The notes beneath the pieces were generated by a model, which was given only the letters and a program-made list of their open reading frames with translations, was not told the DNA's origin and made no database searches. Shown here in pieces: positions 11,078 through 23,162 of a stretch of DNA of 60,697 nucleotides. The number at the start of each line of letters is the position of its first letter. Positions within the stretch are counted from its first letter, which is position 1. The DNA is taken from NCBI GenBank assembly GCA_032718475.1, contig JAUCBJ010008433.1, forward strand, positions 1-60,697. Direction: 5' to 3'. The position numbers and the translations under genes are program-made. Origin of the DNA: Nemertoderma westbladi. Taxonomy: Eukaryota; Xenacoelomorpha; Nemertodermatida; Nemertodermatidae.

Positions 11078-13085
11078 GTCAGTCAGTCAGTCAGTCAGTC
11101 AGTCAGTCAGTCAGTCAGTCAGTCAGTCAGTCAGTCAGTCAGTCAGTCAGTCAGTCAGTCAGTCAGTCAGTCAGTCAGTCAGTCAGTCAGTCAGTCAGTC
11201 AGTCAGTCAGTCAGTCAGTCAGTCAGTCAGTCAGTCAGTCAGTCAGTCAGTCAGTCAGTCAGTCAGTCAGTCAGTCAGTCAGTCAGTCAGTCAGTCAGTC
11301 AGTCAGTCAGTCAGTCAGTCAGTCAGTCAGTCAGTCAGTCAGTCAGTCAGTCAGTCAGTCAGTCAGTCAGTCAGTCAGTCAGTCAGTCAGTCAGTCAGTC
11401 AGTCAGTCAGTCAGTCAGTCAGTCAGTCAGTCAGTCAGTCAGTCAGTCAGTCAGTCAGTCAGTCAGTCAGTCAGTCAGTCAGTCAGTCAGTCAGTCAGTC
11501 AGTCAGTCAGTCAGTCAGTCAGTCAGTCAGTCAGTCAGTCAGTCAGTCAGTCAGTCAGTCAGTCAGTCAGTCAGTCAGTCAGTCAGTCAGTCAGTCAGTC
11601 AGTCAGTCAGTCAGTCAGTCAGTCAGTCAGTCAGTCAGTCAGTCAGTCAGTCAGTCAGTCAGTCAGTCAGTCAGTCAGTCAGTCAGTCAGTCAGTCAGTC
11701 AGTCAGTCAGTCAGTCAGTCAGTCAGTCAGTCAGTCAGTCAGTCAGTCAGTCAGTCAGTCAGTCAGTCAGTCAGTCAGTCAGTCAGTCAGTCAGTCAGTC
11801 AGTCAGTCAGTCAGTCAGTCAGTCAGTCAGTCAGTCAGTCAGTCAGTCAGTCAGTCAGTCAGTCAGTCAGTCAGTCAGTCAGTCAGTCAGTCAGTCAGTC
11901 AGTCAGTCAGTCAGTCAGTCAGTCAGTCAGTCAGTCAGTCAGTCAGTCAGTCAGTCAGTCAGTCAGTCAGTCAGTCAGTCAGTCAGTCAGTCAGTCAGTC
12001 AGTCAGTCAGTCAGTCAGTCAGTCAGTCAGTCAGTCAGTCAGTCAGTCAGTCAGTCAGTCAGTCAGTCAGTCAGTCAGTCAGTCAGTCAGTCAGTCAGTC
12101 AGTCAGTCAGTCAGTCAGTCAGTCAGTCAGTCAGTCAGTCAGTCAGTCAGTCAGTCAGTCAGTCAGTCAGTCAGTCAGTCAGTCAGTCAGTCAGTCAGTC
12201 AGTCAGTCAGTCAGTCAGTCAGTCAGTCAGTCAGTCAGTCAGTCAGTCAGTCAGTCAGTCAGTCAGTCAGTCAGTCAGTCAGTCAGTCAGTCAGTCAGTC
12301 AGTCAGTCAGTCAGTCAGTCAGTCAGTCAGTCAGTCAGTCAGTCAGTCAGTCAGTCAGTCAGTCAGTCAGTCAGTCAGTCAGTCAGTCAGTCAGTCAGTC
12401 AGTCAGTCAGTCAGTCAGTCAGTCAGTCAGTCAGTCAGTCAGTCAGTCAGTCAGTCAGTCAGTCAGTCAGTCAGTCAGTCAGTCAGTCAGTCAGTCAGTC
12501 AGTCAGTCAGTCAGTCAGTCAGTCAGTCAGTCAGTCAGTCAGTCAGTCAGTCAGTCAGTCAGTCAGTCAGTCAGTCAGTCAGTCAGTCAGTCAGTCAGTC
12601 AGTCAGTCAGTCAGTCAGTCAGTCAGTCAGTCAGTCAGTCAGTCAGTCAGTCAGTCAGTCAGTCAGTCAGTCAGTCAGTCAGTCAGTCAGTCAGTCAGTC
12701 AGTCGGTCAGTCAGTCAGTCAGTCAGTCAGTCAGTCAGTCAGTCAGTCAGTCAGTCAGTCAGTCAGTCAGTCAGTCAGTCAGTCAGTCAGTCAGTCAGTC
12801 AGTCAGTCAGTCAGTCAGTCAGTCAGTCAGTCAGTCAGTCAGTCAGTCAGTCAGTCAGTCAGTCAGTCAGTCAGTCAGTCAGTCAGTCAGTCAGTCAGTC
12901 AGTCAGTCAGTCAGTCAGTCAGTCAGTCAGTCAGTCAGTCAGTCAGTCAGTCAGTCAGTCAGTCAGTCAGTCAGTCAGTCAGTCAGTCAGTCAGTCAGTC
13001 AGTCAGTCAGTCAGTCAGTCAGTCAGTCAGTCAGTCAGTCAGTCAGTCAGTCAGTCAGTCAGTCAGTCAGTCAGTCAGTCAGTCA

Positions 13086-13159
<74 letters not shown>

Positions 13160-13160
13160 C
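11078..13160. repeat. very long (CAGT)n array ending in (CAGC)n
   Basis: About 2.0 kb of uninterrupted CAGT units with one visible substitution (a G at 12,705), switching at about 13,087 to roughly 18 CAGC units. With a 4-bp unit the array reads open as repeating Ser-Val-Ser-Gln, then Ser-Gln-Pro-Ala; the 748-codon frame is an artefact of that. The purity implies recent expansion. The exact copy number depends on read accuracy. Confidence 0.98.
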
Positions 13161-14186
13161 AACAATTCTTACAGTAATCAAGTCCTACGACTTGCTATTT
13201 AATAAATATATGCACTAAGTAGTCTAGTTAAAAAAAAATTCGAATAGGCCAGGTACATGAGTTAAATTTCCTGCTGATCAATATTTAATATTTTCCCTGT
13301 TTTCCGGGTGTTTTATCTCCTACATTTTCCTAGTGTGTATCTGTATTACTAGTGTTTTCCTATCCCTATCCCTTTACGAAATATCCCTGTATCTTTTTGG
13401 GGATAACTCCAGTTTTTGGAGGATTCATAATTATTTATTACATGGGAAAAAAAGTAGTTAATAAGATAATTTTGAAAAACGTTTTATACATATTCGAGAT
13501 ATGTGTATTCTTATTAAACTAAATGCCAATGTATTTACTGAGAACAATTCCAATATGTAGGTCTACAAGTTTTAGCTGAGGGGCGAACCAAGAAAGTAAG
13601 CAAACTTAGCATACAGGTACCACTAACTCAATCGATGTGTCTGTCGTTCTATTGTTCTGTTGTTCTGTCGTTCTGTCATGTTCAATTTTAAACGTTAATA
13701 ACTCAACCAAATGTTAATGAAATCTATCTAAACTTGGTACACTGTAGTCTGGCCAAAGTTTAGAAATTTTCCAAGTTGAATTTCCGTGTAGCCTTTGAGA
13801 AGCTAAGATAAGAGCAGTTAATTAGTAAATTAAGTTGATTAGGGTAAAAACAGCATTTTCAACCTGCCTCCTTAAATGATATTAATTATTTTCTAGTATT
13901 ATATTTAAATAATTATACTTAACATAACAATTATACAGCTGTATTGCCCATATCCCATTCCATTATAGTTATTAATTAGTTCAAGAGATTTGCTTTAAGA
14001 AATGTGTTTTTAATTGATCTAAACGTAATTAACTTATTAAAATCCCCCGTCTCCGGCTATAACTCACTCCTACCTTGGCATGCTTGCAATAGCAAGCATG
14101 CCTAGCATGCCTACTATAAGCCTAGCTTGGAAGGGGAACCAGTCCAACCACACCTCACGCTCACCTCTACTCAAAGGCAGCATTGT
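13161..14186. other. unannotated AT-rich stretch with a small hairpin
   Basis: No coding similarity. A perfect 11-bp-arm hairpin (ggcatgcttgc, loop aata) lies at 14,077-14,102, followed by further GCATGC repeats. Confidence 0.6.
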
Positions 14187-16971
14187 AATAAACCAGACTA
14201 ATAAGCCACTACTACTAGGATCGGCATGCTGCATTGCAGCTGCATTTTTAAGAATGCTGTGCCGGCTTGTCAACAAAATTGCACCGCCACAACTCCCTAT
14301 CACCCATGACATTTGCTAGATCATCCGCATCTTTAAGGGCAGTGTCCTTTAAGATGCGTCTCAAGAAAGTCATGGGCTGTCCACCATGCTTATTCAATCC
14401 ATGAGGCTGCCAAAGTACAAGATTATGCACTGGCTGGTCCTCACGGCGAAAGCAATGTCCTGCAAAGCGGAGGCGATTTTGTTCTAGTGTCAAGCTTGGG
14501 GGAACCAATGAGACACCTCCAATGTTATATAGTGTCTGGTTGGAGATGTGTGCATTGTACTTGACACAATGAACCCGGCGTAGCATTCTTGTGAATGTAC
14601 CATCCAGAGATTTGGTGTCCTCAGCAGTTAGAGCCCAGCATGGACTCCCGTAGAGGAGTACTGGAACTACTGCTGCTCTAAATAATCGGACCTTAAGTTT
14701 CCGATTAATTCTCGGTGACTTCCAAATCCTGGAAAGCCTATTCAAGGCTGCCCATGCCTTTCCCTTACGTATTCGAAGGTCCTCACCTGACTTCCGGATC
14801 CATGATCCCAGGTAACAGAAGTCGTCCACATGCTCAAGCATACCATCCTTTGAGCTTATGCTCATCCGATCAGAGACTTGCTGAGGACTTTCAAATGTAA
14901 CTGTCAGAATTTTGGTCTTTCTGGAGTTAATAAAAAGACCAACACTAGAAGCAGCATGTTCTAATGAGCTGAGGAGCCGTTGGGCTCCCTCTAATGATTC
15001 TGAGAGTACTCCTAAGTCATCAGCAAAGTCTAGATCAGTTAGGTACTTGGCAGGATTTCCTCGACTTCTGGAGCCAGTAGGTGGAGTTATCATCACCCCA
15101 TCATCATTATAATGATCTAAGGACATGCGTAGAACATAGTCAACCACAATAATGAACAAGAATGGTGCAAGTGTGTCTCCTTGGAGGACGCCCCATAACA
15201 CTTCAAATGGTTCTGTGTCACCGTCAACAGTAGACACAAATGTTGTCGAACCATCGTATACTGATCTGATTGCTGCAATAATTTCATCAGGAATCCCATA
15301 TAATGAAAGTATGCTGAACATACGTGAGCGAGAGACTGAATCAAAGGCCTTGAAGAAGTCAACAAAGATAACTGTGCCAGATGCCTGTCTTTCTTTTTTG
15401 CTAACTCTTCAATTATCCTTCTAAGTGCCAAAATGGGCTCCATGGTCCCACGATCTTTACGGAACCCATTCTGATTTCCACGGAGCAGTCTCTCAATGGG
15501 ATCCCTGATGCGATTTAATAGAATCCTATTGTATAGCTTTGCAGCAATCGAGATCAATGAGATTCCCCGAAAAGAACCATAGAGTGTTAGGTTGCCCTTC
15601 TTGGGAACTGGCACCAACTTATTTGTTTTCATTTCTTGTGGGACTCTTGTTGTTCGGTACATGTCTACTATGATGGGATAGATGAGCTTTAAACACTCAG
15701 GTATTTTAAAGACCTCAGGGGGAACACCATCTACTCCACTGGCACGATTGGTCTTAATGCTCTTTGCAGCAGCCTTCACTTCTGCAAAGGAGATATCGCC
15801 AATGGGAATATCTGGGAGTACAGACTCAGACACTTTTACTTCTATAAAGTTATCAGGCAATACCCTGTCATTATTGAGGAGCTTTTCAAAGTGGGCTTTC
15901 CAACCATTGAGGCGATCGGCTGGTGATTCAGCCTTAACCTTGGTGGTTGGTTGGCTTTTCCGCCCAGTAAGCAGATTGATCGATTTCCATGCCTGGGATG
16001 ATTGCCTGCTGTCGTCAGCATCATTAATGGCATCAACCTGTTGGTTTATTAGCTCCTGTAGATTAGCAGAGTACTGCCTGTTCAGGGACCTAGATGCAGC
16101 CTTAACTGCATTCTTGGCCGCTGTAGTCTGTTTGAGTCGGGACTCTTTCTGCGCCTTATGAAGGTCATTTCGGCACTTCTGAATTTTGTTGTCAGTCCAG
16201 GGGGCCCTTTTCCTGTTACGAGGGTATACAGGAACTGTTTCTGCAGCTGCTAACTTAACTGCTTCTGTAAAGGCAGTATAGCCCTCACAGTGATCTGCCG
16301 CCTCAGAGGCAAGAGCCTCATACCTGTTGCTCAGCTGTAGTGTGAAGCTGGATCTCACACTTGGCTGTTGCAACAGAGAGGACCAGTCATGCCGCGGCAA
16401 GGCAGATTTTGTTGTTCTGCTAGCACGCAGACTAAGTCTTACCTTGGCCACAATAAGGCGGTGATCACTGGAGAAGGGTCGAAGTGTAAATGCATTACAG
16501 TCTTGTATAGAGCTCCTGTATTTCCTACGAAACAGAATATGGTCTATCTGGGACTTGTGACCACTGGGTCCACTATGAGTCCATAGCTTTCCAGTTCGCT
16601 TCTTGAACTGGGTTCCAGCCGAAAACAATCCATTTCCAGAGATAAAATCCTGAAGATGGACAGAATTTCGGTTAACACTATTGCTATAGACCCAGGGCGA
16701 TGTAGGTGATTGATGCAAACTTGCATTAAAGTCTCCCAGGAATGTTAAGAATGCATGCTGATCCACTCCATCAGTAGCTGCTTGTAGATTGTGGTAGAAA
16801 TTTTCCACCTCCTCTACAGGGGCAACACTAGTTGGAGAGTAGCACACAATCAGAACCACCTTAGGAAACTTCTTAGCCAGTCTTCCAGAACATGAGAAGT
16901 GGCAACGGATGATGCGGTTAGAGATTTGGTCTATTTTGTCCAATGCTGCAATAAACCAGACTAATAAGCCA
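14187..16971 (-). mobile_element. LINE family A copy 1 with 22-bp target duplication
   Basis: The same 22 bases (aataaaccagactaataagc plus ca) occur at 14,187-14,208 and 16,950-16,971 and bound the LINE (14,209-16,949) exactly. On the minus strand the element ends in ...GATCCTAGTAGTAG, so the 3' tail is a TAG trinucleotide run instead of poly(A). The 5' end is truncated within the endonuclease, as expected of target-primed reverse transcription that stopped early. Clean duplications make this the best-defined LINE in the window. Confidence 0.88.
14248..16943 (-). pseudogene. RTE-like endonuclease/reverse transcriptase (family A, frameshifted)
   Basis: Two overlapping minus frames together encode the C-terminal part of an AP-type endonuclease, then RT. 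In the upstream frame (16,943-15,117) I see LGDFNASLHQ, SDHRLIVAKVRL, a basic linker, RASGVDGVPPEVFK, GISLISIAAKLYNR and NQNGFRKDRGT. The downstream frame (15,321-14,248) carries LWGVLQGDTLAPFLFI, the catalytic FADDLGVLSE, YLGSWIRKSGEDLRIRK, LYGSPCWALT and a C-terminal FAGHCFRR...LVLWQPHG domain. The frame change falls at an A-run near 15,390-15,400, consistent with a one-base indel. All core RT motifs survive. The start and N-terminal endonuclease are missing, so the copy is inactive. RTE-like placement is from motif style and uncertain. Confidence 0.85.
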
Positions 16972-18223
16972 GCTTGGTTATTGTGTTCCTTACAAAATGA
17001 TTGGCCGAGTACTTAATCATGGTTCTTTCGTTGACAATTTCGTTGAGGTGTTGACATGATAAATTAATATCACACTATCAATACTATCGGCATAAGGTAA
17101 GTTTTATATTTCTTACAAATTGGGTCGCCTCCAGGCCTAAAATATTTAATATATTATTTTATGAGTTTAACATGATACAAATCACATGAGTTAATTTATT
17201 TCTTTTTTGGTTAAGTAAATAAGTAAATTTATATTATATGCGATCTTTAATTATTTTTTCTAGAAATTTGTGCTGTTTGTATATACAGTATGTGAATCGC
17301 TTCCAGTTGTATTTTGTGTTATATTAAAATAAATATAACATATTACTTTTAAAACACAAATTTTATGTTAATGCAGTACCTCTGCCTTTCATCAATCCTG
17401 TATGCGCCTTTGGGTAGGGGTGTTGCAGAATAAGTGGGGGGGGGGGGGGGGGGGGGGGCTTTGCCATCCCTTTGATTTACTGGCGTTTGGTTAAATTTCT
17501 TAGATACAGAGTTTGTGATACAGTAGAATCGCTCAATATTAATCTGTATCTCATAACTGAGCCTCGTGCTGCGCGAAGGCCCCACGAACGTGTTATTTGC
17601 GTCGATTATTATTATTATTTAGGTCGAAACGGATGAATGTTGATTGCATTAAAAGTTACATTTTAAAGCTAAATATACATTCATATAATGGAAGACATTG
17701 TGTATAAAATGAATCAATTATATTTAGAAGGATGTGTGTGAACTATAACATATTTAATAATAACAATTTAATTATTGATGCCTTGAACAATGTACAGTAC
17801 ATTATGCTCGAAGATTGTGTTGATATTACCCTACTGTATAAACTAGTATACATTACAGGTACAGTACATCAGATTAAAATTGTTTCCATACTGTATCAGT
17901 AGGATTCAATGTTTATTAATTTGATGTTATATAGCTGTAATTGTACTTAATTGTCATGCACGTTCACGAATGCACAGCCGAGTGCAAAGCAAGAGGATAC
18001 TTGGCACCCCTTATGTAATGTAATGCAAACTACAGTATATTATACTGTATTGCAAATAATTATGTTACTGTAGTTGTCATTATTAAGCCATCTGGTAGGC
18101 CTACAGTACTGTGAACTGCTCCATTCCGAACCACTGAACTAGAATCTACGGTGGCTGATTGCGGCCAATTACAGTATTTTTTTCCATTTTATAAATGTTT
18201 TTCATTCATTTACTGTATACGTC
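16972..18223. other. unannotated AT-rich stretch with a 23-nt G run
   Basis: Contains a homopolymer of about 23 G at 17,436-17,458 and scattered TACAGTAC-type motifs. No coding segment recognised. Confidence 0.5.
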
Positions 18224-19133
18224 CCGTAATATAGTGTCATTTTCTGATGACACGGAGCCCCCCCCCCCCCCCCCCCCCAGATTTTTCTACAAATCTTTAT
18301 CATATTGCTTGAAATTTGAAACACAACTAGTTCCACTCACCGTCGTTGACCCCATGAAGCCGGAATTTTCGATTTTGCCTTTAAATTCTTTTTATAAGCG
18401 TTTTAAAAAAGTGTCTTTTGCGAAATCGCACCCTATGTATCGTGAACATTCTTCACATTAGTCGTAATTTTTTCATATCATTAAAAAGCTTACGTTGCAA
18501 GGATTCCAAATATGTAACAATATCTGAATTTCGTTGAGAAACAGCTGAGATATAGGCGTTCAAAGATTACAAGAAGTATTGTCCGCTAAGGCCATTTATT
18601 CTATTTAATAAATACACAATGTTCTGGAACAATTTATTTAAGTATGAATAGCTACGCAATCGATATAGTGGATAGGATTACCGCTGTTGCCAACCAACTC
18701 ATAAAATAAATAACACATTCTAGAATTTTGTGTATTTATTAAATAGAATAAATTTCCTGCAGCGAACGATAATTCGTGCAATCTTTGAACGCCTATATTT
18801 CAGCTGTTTCTCAACGAAATTCAGATATTTTTACATATTTGGAATCCTTGCAAGGCAAGCTATTTAATGATATGAACTAATGATATGATACGACAAATGT
18901 GAAGAATGTCCACGATACAGAGGGTGCGATTTCGCAAAAGACACTTTTTTAAACGCTTATAAAAATAATCAATAGGCAAAATCGAAAATTCCGACTTCAT
19001 GGGGTCATCGACGTTAAGTGGAACTAGTGGTGTTTCAAATTCAAAATCAAGCAATATGATAAAGATTTGTAGAAAAATCTGGGGGGGGGGGGGGGGTGGT
19101 CCGTGTCAGCAGGAAATTACACTATATTACAGG
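18224..19133. mobile_element. foldback element with about 400-bp inverted arms
   Basis: The left arm (18,224 to about 18,628) pairs, with scattered mismatches and indels, with the right arm (about 18,718-19,133). Both arms begin with ccYgtaatatagtgt. Each arm carries a homopolymer at the mirrored position: about 21 C at 18,258-18,278 and 16 G at 19,081-19,096. The inner arm ends share ttctatttaataaatacac. About 90 bp of unique sequence separates the arms. No ORF with recognisable function and no clear target duplication. Arm divergence suggests an old, real element, unlike the perfect hairpin at 10.6 kb. Confidence 0.8.
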
Positions 19134-19141
19134 ACATGGTG

Positions 19142-19500
19142 TAATAGTTAAACATTCAAATAATAGTTAAACATTCAAATAATAGTTAAACATTCAAATA
19201 ATAGTTAAACATTCAAATAATAGTTAAAAATTCAAATATTTTTCACCCGGGTGAAATTCCTTTTTTACCTGGGTGAAAAAAAATTAATCACCCGGATGAA
19301 AAACATTTATCACACGGGTGAAAAACATTTATCACCCGGGTTAAAAACATTTATCACACGGGTGAAAAACATTTATCACCCGGGTTAAAAACATTTATCA
19401 CACGGGTGAAAAACATTTATCACCCGGGTTAAAAACATTTATCACACGGGTGAAAAACATTTATCACCCGGGTGAAAAATATTTGAATGTTTAACTATTG
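19142..19500. repeat. palindrome satellite CACCCGGGTG with inverted flanks
   Basis: Five copies of a 19-bp unit (aatagttaaacattcaaat) at 19,142-19,236 lead into about eleven spaced copies of CACCCGGGTG or one-base variants (19,245-19,478), separated by aaaaacatttat. Variants alternate (cacacgggtg, then cacccgggtt), giving a two-unit higher-order period. The array closes with the reverse complement of the opening unit (aatatttgaatgtttaacta, about 19,478-19,497). A second small cluster of the palindrome lies at 19,684-19,737. Confidence 0.88.
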
Positions 19501-20095
19501 ACTTTCGTTTATTGTTTTGGTTAGAATAACATGCCACTGTAACGTGATCCTTTCCCTTAATTCATTAATAAGATTGGTCGAGATATTAATTCGCCAAGAG
19601 TGAATCTGGATCAAAATGAGCTTTCGATATTATTCACAATATAAGGAAACTAACTACATGTGTTCAGAGTTCTGATGTTTTACACCCGGGTGATAAATGT
19701 TTTTCACCCGGGTGAATAAGGTTTTTCACCCGGGTGAAAAATAATTTAAAAAATGGAAATAATTAGCCGCAATCAGCCACCGTAAGAATCTGCTCCATTC
19801 TCTTACTGACGAGATCTAGATTCGTTTATTGTTTTGGTGAGGAGAACACCGGCTCTGGAATCTGCCTACTCCCACTAATCCCAGTTCAGTAATCCCACTA
19901 CATACACAAACCCTACTACATGTACAGTAAACTAACCCCACTATGTACACCTACGTAATAAACCCAATAAACACACATATATTATGGTATTTGCGTTCGT
20001 TTAGCGCAATTGACTCGAGATAGTTTATAGTAAGGAGACAATTATTATAAATATTGTTCATTCATGTTCGGAGAACTTGTGTCGGGTTCACTCGT
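19501..20095. other. spacer with a second CACCCGGGTG cluster
   Basis: Three CACCCGGGTG palindromes at about 19,684-19,737; a pyrimidine-rich cactac/accctac stretch near 19,870-19,980. No gene seen. Confidence 0.6.
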
Positions 20096-20097
20096 AT

Positions 20098-20228
20098 TTC
20101 GGACAACTCGTGTCAGGACCACTCGTATGCGGACAACAAGGGGCCAGACCACTCGTATGCGGATAATTCGTGTTCCAACCACTCGTATACGGACCACTTG
20201 TATCAGAATCAGGACCACTTCTGTCCGG
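20098..20228. repeat. 30-bp imperfect tandem repeat, about four units
   Basis: Units of the form cggacaactcgtgtcaggac then cactcgtatg, increasingly diverged to the right. An 80-residue frame runs through it but follows only the repeat. Confidence 0.7.
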
Positions 20229-20473
20229 ACAAATTAGGGTACAAGTTAGTTTTCTCTACAACTACCTACTTCATAAATAATAATTCTAAATAGAAGTTTC
20301 ATTTTTTTTACAAAGCTACTTTAGAACGAAATTTATGTCTTTTGTACCGCACGATAGAATCAAATAACTATGCAATTGTGTAATTTTTATATCCTTATCT
20401 TTTATTTTCACCGCGACCGCGTCAAAAATTACAGGTTATTGAGGCGGTGGTCCTATCTATACAACATAAATAA

Positions 20474-20644
20474 ACAATATCGTTGTTGACAATAAAGGGA
20501 GAGGAACAAATTAAAGAGGCGAGTTTTTCTACCAAAAAAATAACGGATCTTGCAACTAATGTTGGGAAAGTAGTAGGTCACAGTCACAGAGCGGAGAGGT
20601 TGGCTGTTCTAACCAACATAATAAACGAACTCTTTACCAATTGA
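20474..20644 (+). other. short coding-like segment, unidentified
   Basis: An open stretch of 56 codons without a Met start. It begins after a stop and ends at TGA 20,642-20,644, and includes STKKITDLATNVGKVVGHSH. The composition looks more like real protein than the surrounding translations, but I recognise no family. It could be an exon, a transposon fragment or chance. Confidence 0.2.
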
Positions 20645-21481
20645 GGGAAAGTAATCTTACAATATAGGGATATTTATAAGGTAATCTTGGTACTTCTCCA
20701 GAAATTACGTAATTAATTACCATTATTCACGACAGTATACTGTATATCACTCTATCAATACGTACTGTATTACAGTAATGCAATATAATTATTTCTAGGG
20801 TATATGATTTGCTCTACGTAAACTATGCTGCTTTATCCTGATGCCTAAGAGAACAGCAGTAGGGATACCGCTAACGGAGAAACTAAATCGTAAAAAAACG
20901 GAGATAGGTTTTTAAAAAAAATGTAAAAAAGGGCAAAAAATGAAAAAACGGACATAATAAGTGATTTGATTGGAAATAAATTTATTTGTTCTGTAATAAA
21001 TGTTATCTACAGTAGTACGTATCTGTAACATAAAAAGTGCCAATCATTCCATAGTACAAATCTGATTCCTAATTGTCAAAAAGAAAAAAATTAACAAACC
21101 AAATACAAAAATACAGAAGTAAAATGACGACATAGAAAAGGGAAAAGGTCGGAAATCACCACTGAAGCTATTTACATTTGTTTTTCCCTGGAGGGCGCTA
21201 CAACCGGCAAGTGCATGTTATAGAGAAATATCGTAAGCCAAACAAAGAAACCTCCCAGAAACCGGCCTGCATTTCTGCAGGTTGATACCTAGCCGGCCGG
21301 GTCTAGATCCGCGATTCTGACGATGATCTTCTGCTATGAGGTGGCATGTGGCATCTTGTGTGGATGCTGCAGTTCATGTGCACCTGAAGGGTAGAAGCAC
21401 AGTATACAGTACTGGCTGAATAATTGATAATTGATGATGAATAAACGCGAGGTCCCGTTCATGGTTCGCTTCATATTGGGT
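20645..21481. other. unannotated stretch
   Basis: AT-rich with an A-rich patch near 20,900. No element boundary recognised until the TAG-type tail of the next LINE at 21,482. Confidence 0.45.
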
Positions 21482-22595
21482 CTACTAGGATCGGCATGCT
21501 GCATTGCAGCTGCATTTTTAAGAATGCTGTGCCGGCTTATCGACAAAATTGCACCGCCACAACTCCCTATCACCCATGACATTTGCGAGATCATCCGCAT
21601 CTTCAAGGCCAGTGTCCTTTAAGATGCGCCTCAAGAAAGTCATGGGCTGTCCACCATGCTTATTCACTCCATGAGGCTGCCAAAGTACATGATTATGCAC
21701 TGGCTGGTCCTCACGGCGAAAGCAATGTCCTGCAAAGCGGAGGCGATTTTGTTCTAGTGTCTTGTTCTAGCTTGGGGGAAAAAATGAGACTACTCCAATG
21801 TTATATAGTGTCTCGTTGGAGATGTGTGCATTGTACTTGACACAATGAACCCGGCGTAGCATTCTTGTGAATGTGCCATCCAGAGATTTGGTCTCCTCAG
21901 CCGTTAGAGCCCAGCATGGACTCCCATAGAGGAGTACTGGCACTACTGCTGCTCTAAATAATCGGACTTTAAGTTTCCGATTAATTCTCGGTGACTTCCA
22001 AATCCTGGAAACCCTATTCAAGGCTGCCCATGCCTTTCCCTTACGTATTCGAAGGTCCTCACCTGACTTCCGGATCCATGATCCCGGGTAACAGAAGTCA
22101 TCCACATGCTCAAGCATACCATCTTTTGAGCTTATGCTCATCCGATCAGAGACTTGCTGAGGACTTTCAAAGTTAACTGTCATAATTTTGGTCTTTCTGG
22201 AGTTTATAAAAAGACCAACACTACAAGCAGCATGTTCTAATGAGCTGAGGAGCCGTTGGGCTCCCTCTAGTGATTCTGAGAGTACTCCTAAGTCATCAGC
22301 AAAGTCTAGATCAGTTAGGTACTTGGCAGGATTTCCTCGACTTCTGGAGCCAGTAGGTGGAGTTATCATCACCCCCATCATCATTATAATGATCTAAGGA
22401 CATGCGTAGAACATAGTCAACAACAATTATGAACAAGAATGGTGCAAGTGTGTCTCCCTGGAGTACGCCCTATAACAATTCAAATGGTTCTGTGTCACCG
22501 TCAACAGTAGACACAAATGCTGTCGAACCATCGTATACTGATCTGATTGCTGCAATAATTTCATCAGGAATCCCATATAATGAAAGTATTCTGAA
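21482..22595 (-). pseudogene. LINE family A copy 2 (3' half)
   Basis: Nearly identical to the 3' half of the copy at 14.2-16.9 kb. The minus strand reads TDLDFADDLGVLSE at about 22,300, YPGSWIRKSGEDLR (Leu to Pro change), RRVHCVKYNAHISN and the LVLWQPHG-like end. The 3' tail is ctactag (plus strand) at 21,482. The 5' end is truncated within RT at about 22,595, where similarity stops. Small indels shift the frame near 21,765 and 22,385. Inactive. Confidence 0.85.
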
Positions 22596-23162
22596 TGATC
22601 ATATTCTTTGGTTACTACATTCTTGCAGGGTCAATTACTTGGGACACATCCCAGTCGTCTAGGGGAGATCGATGCTAAATCGGTATGAGTGCCTTTGCAC
22701 ACTTTGCGTTGAACCACTGTTGATTTAGAGGTTTCATACAATGCACCACTGGCAAGTTTGAAGTGCATTTCCTTTCCTTTCGGTGGGGAAGTGGGTGATG
22801 GGGGATGATGGTAACGATGAACATGCATGATGGGAGTTGGAGAAGTGCGTGACGGAGTTAAACCATAACCGGTAACAGACTGGTAACATATTTAGTGGCG
22901 TAACGGATTACGTGATGGAGACAACTGCACGCTGATGTCTGTGTCCACGAGGCTAAGGAAAATCAACTAGTTTCGCAAGGAAAGATTTTTCTTAGCTGAG
23001 ATGGTGTATTTATAGTAGGCCCTTTTACTTGTATGGAGCAGATTTGGTGTTTTTTTGACCGGGGAAAAAACTAGCCTTTAAAAGTACCCTGAAATTTTGC
23101 ATGTATATACTACTCATCAGGGCGCGTCGTTTGGGATAGTTCACATGTCTGGGAAAAATCTG
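22596..23162. other. unannotated stretch
   Basis: A 65-codon minus frame at 22,631-22,828 has no motif I recognise. No repeat structure seen. Confidence 0.4.

Noticed and set aside
10972-13218. 748-codon Ser-Val-Ser-Gln-rich open frame
   Set aside because: It is the (CAGT)n array read as codons; a 4-bp repeat without stop triplets is open in every frame of that strand. No flanking gene structure.
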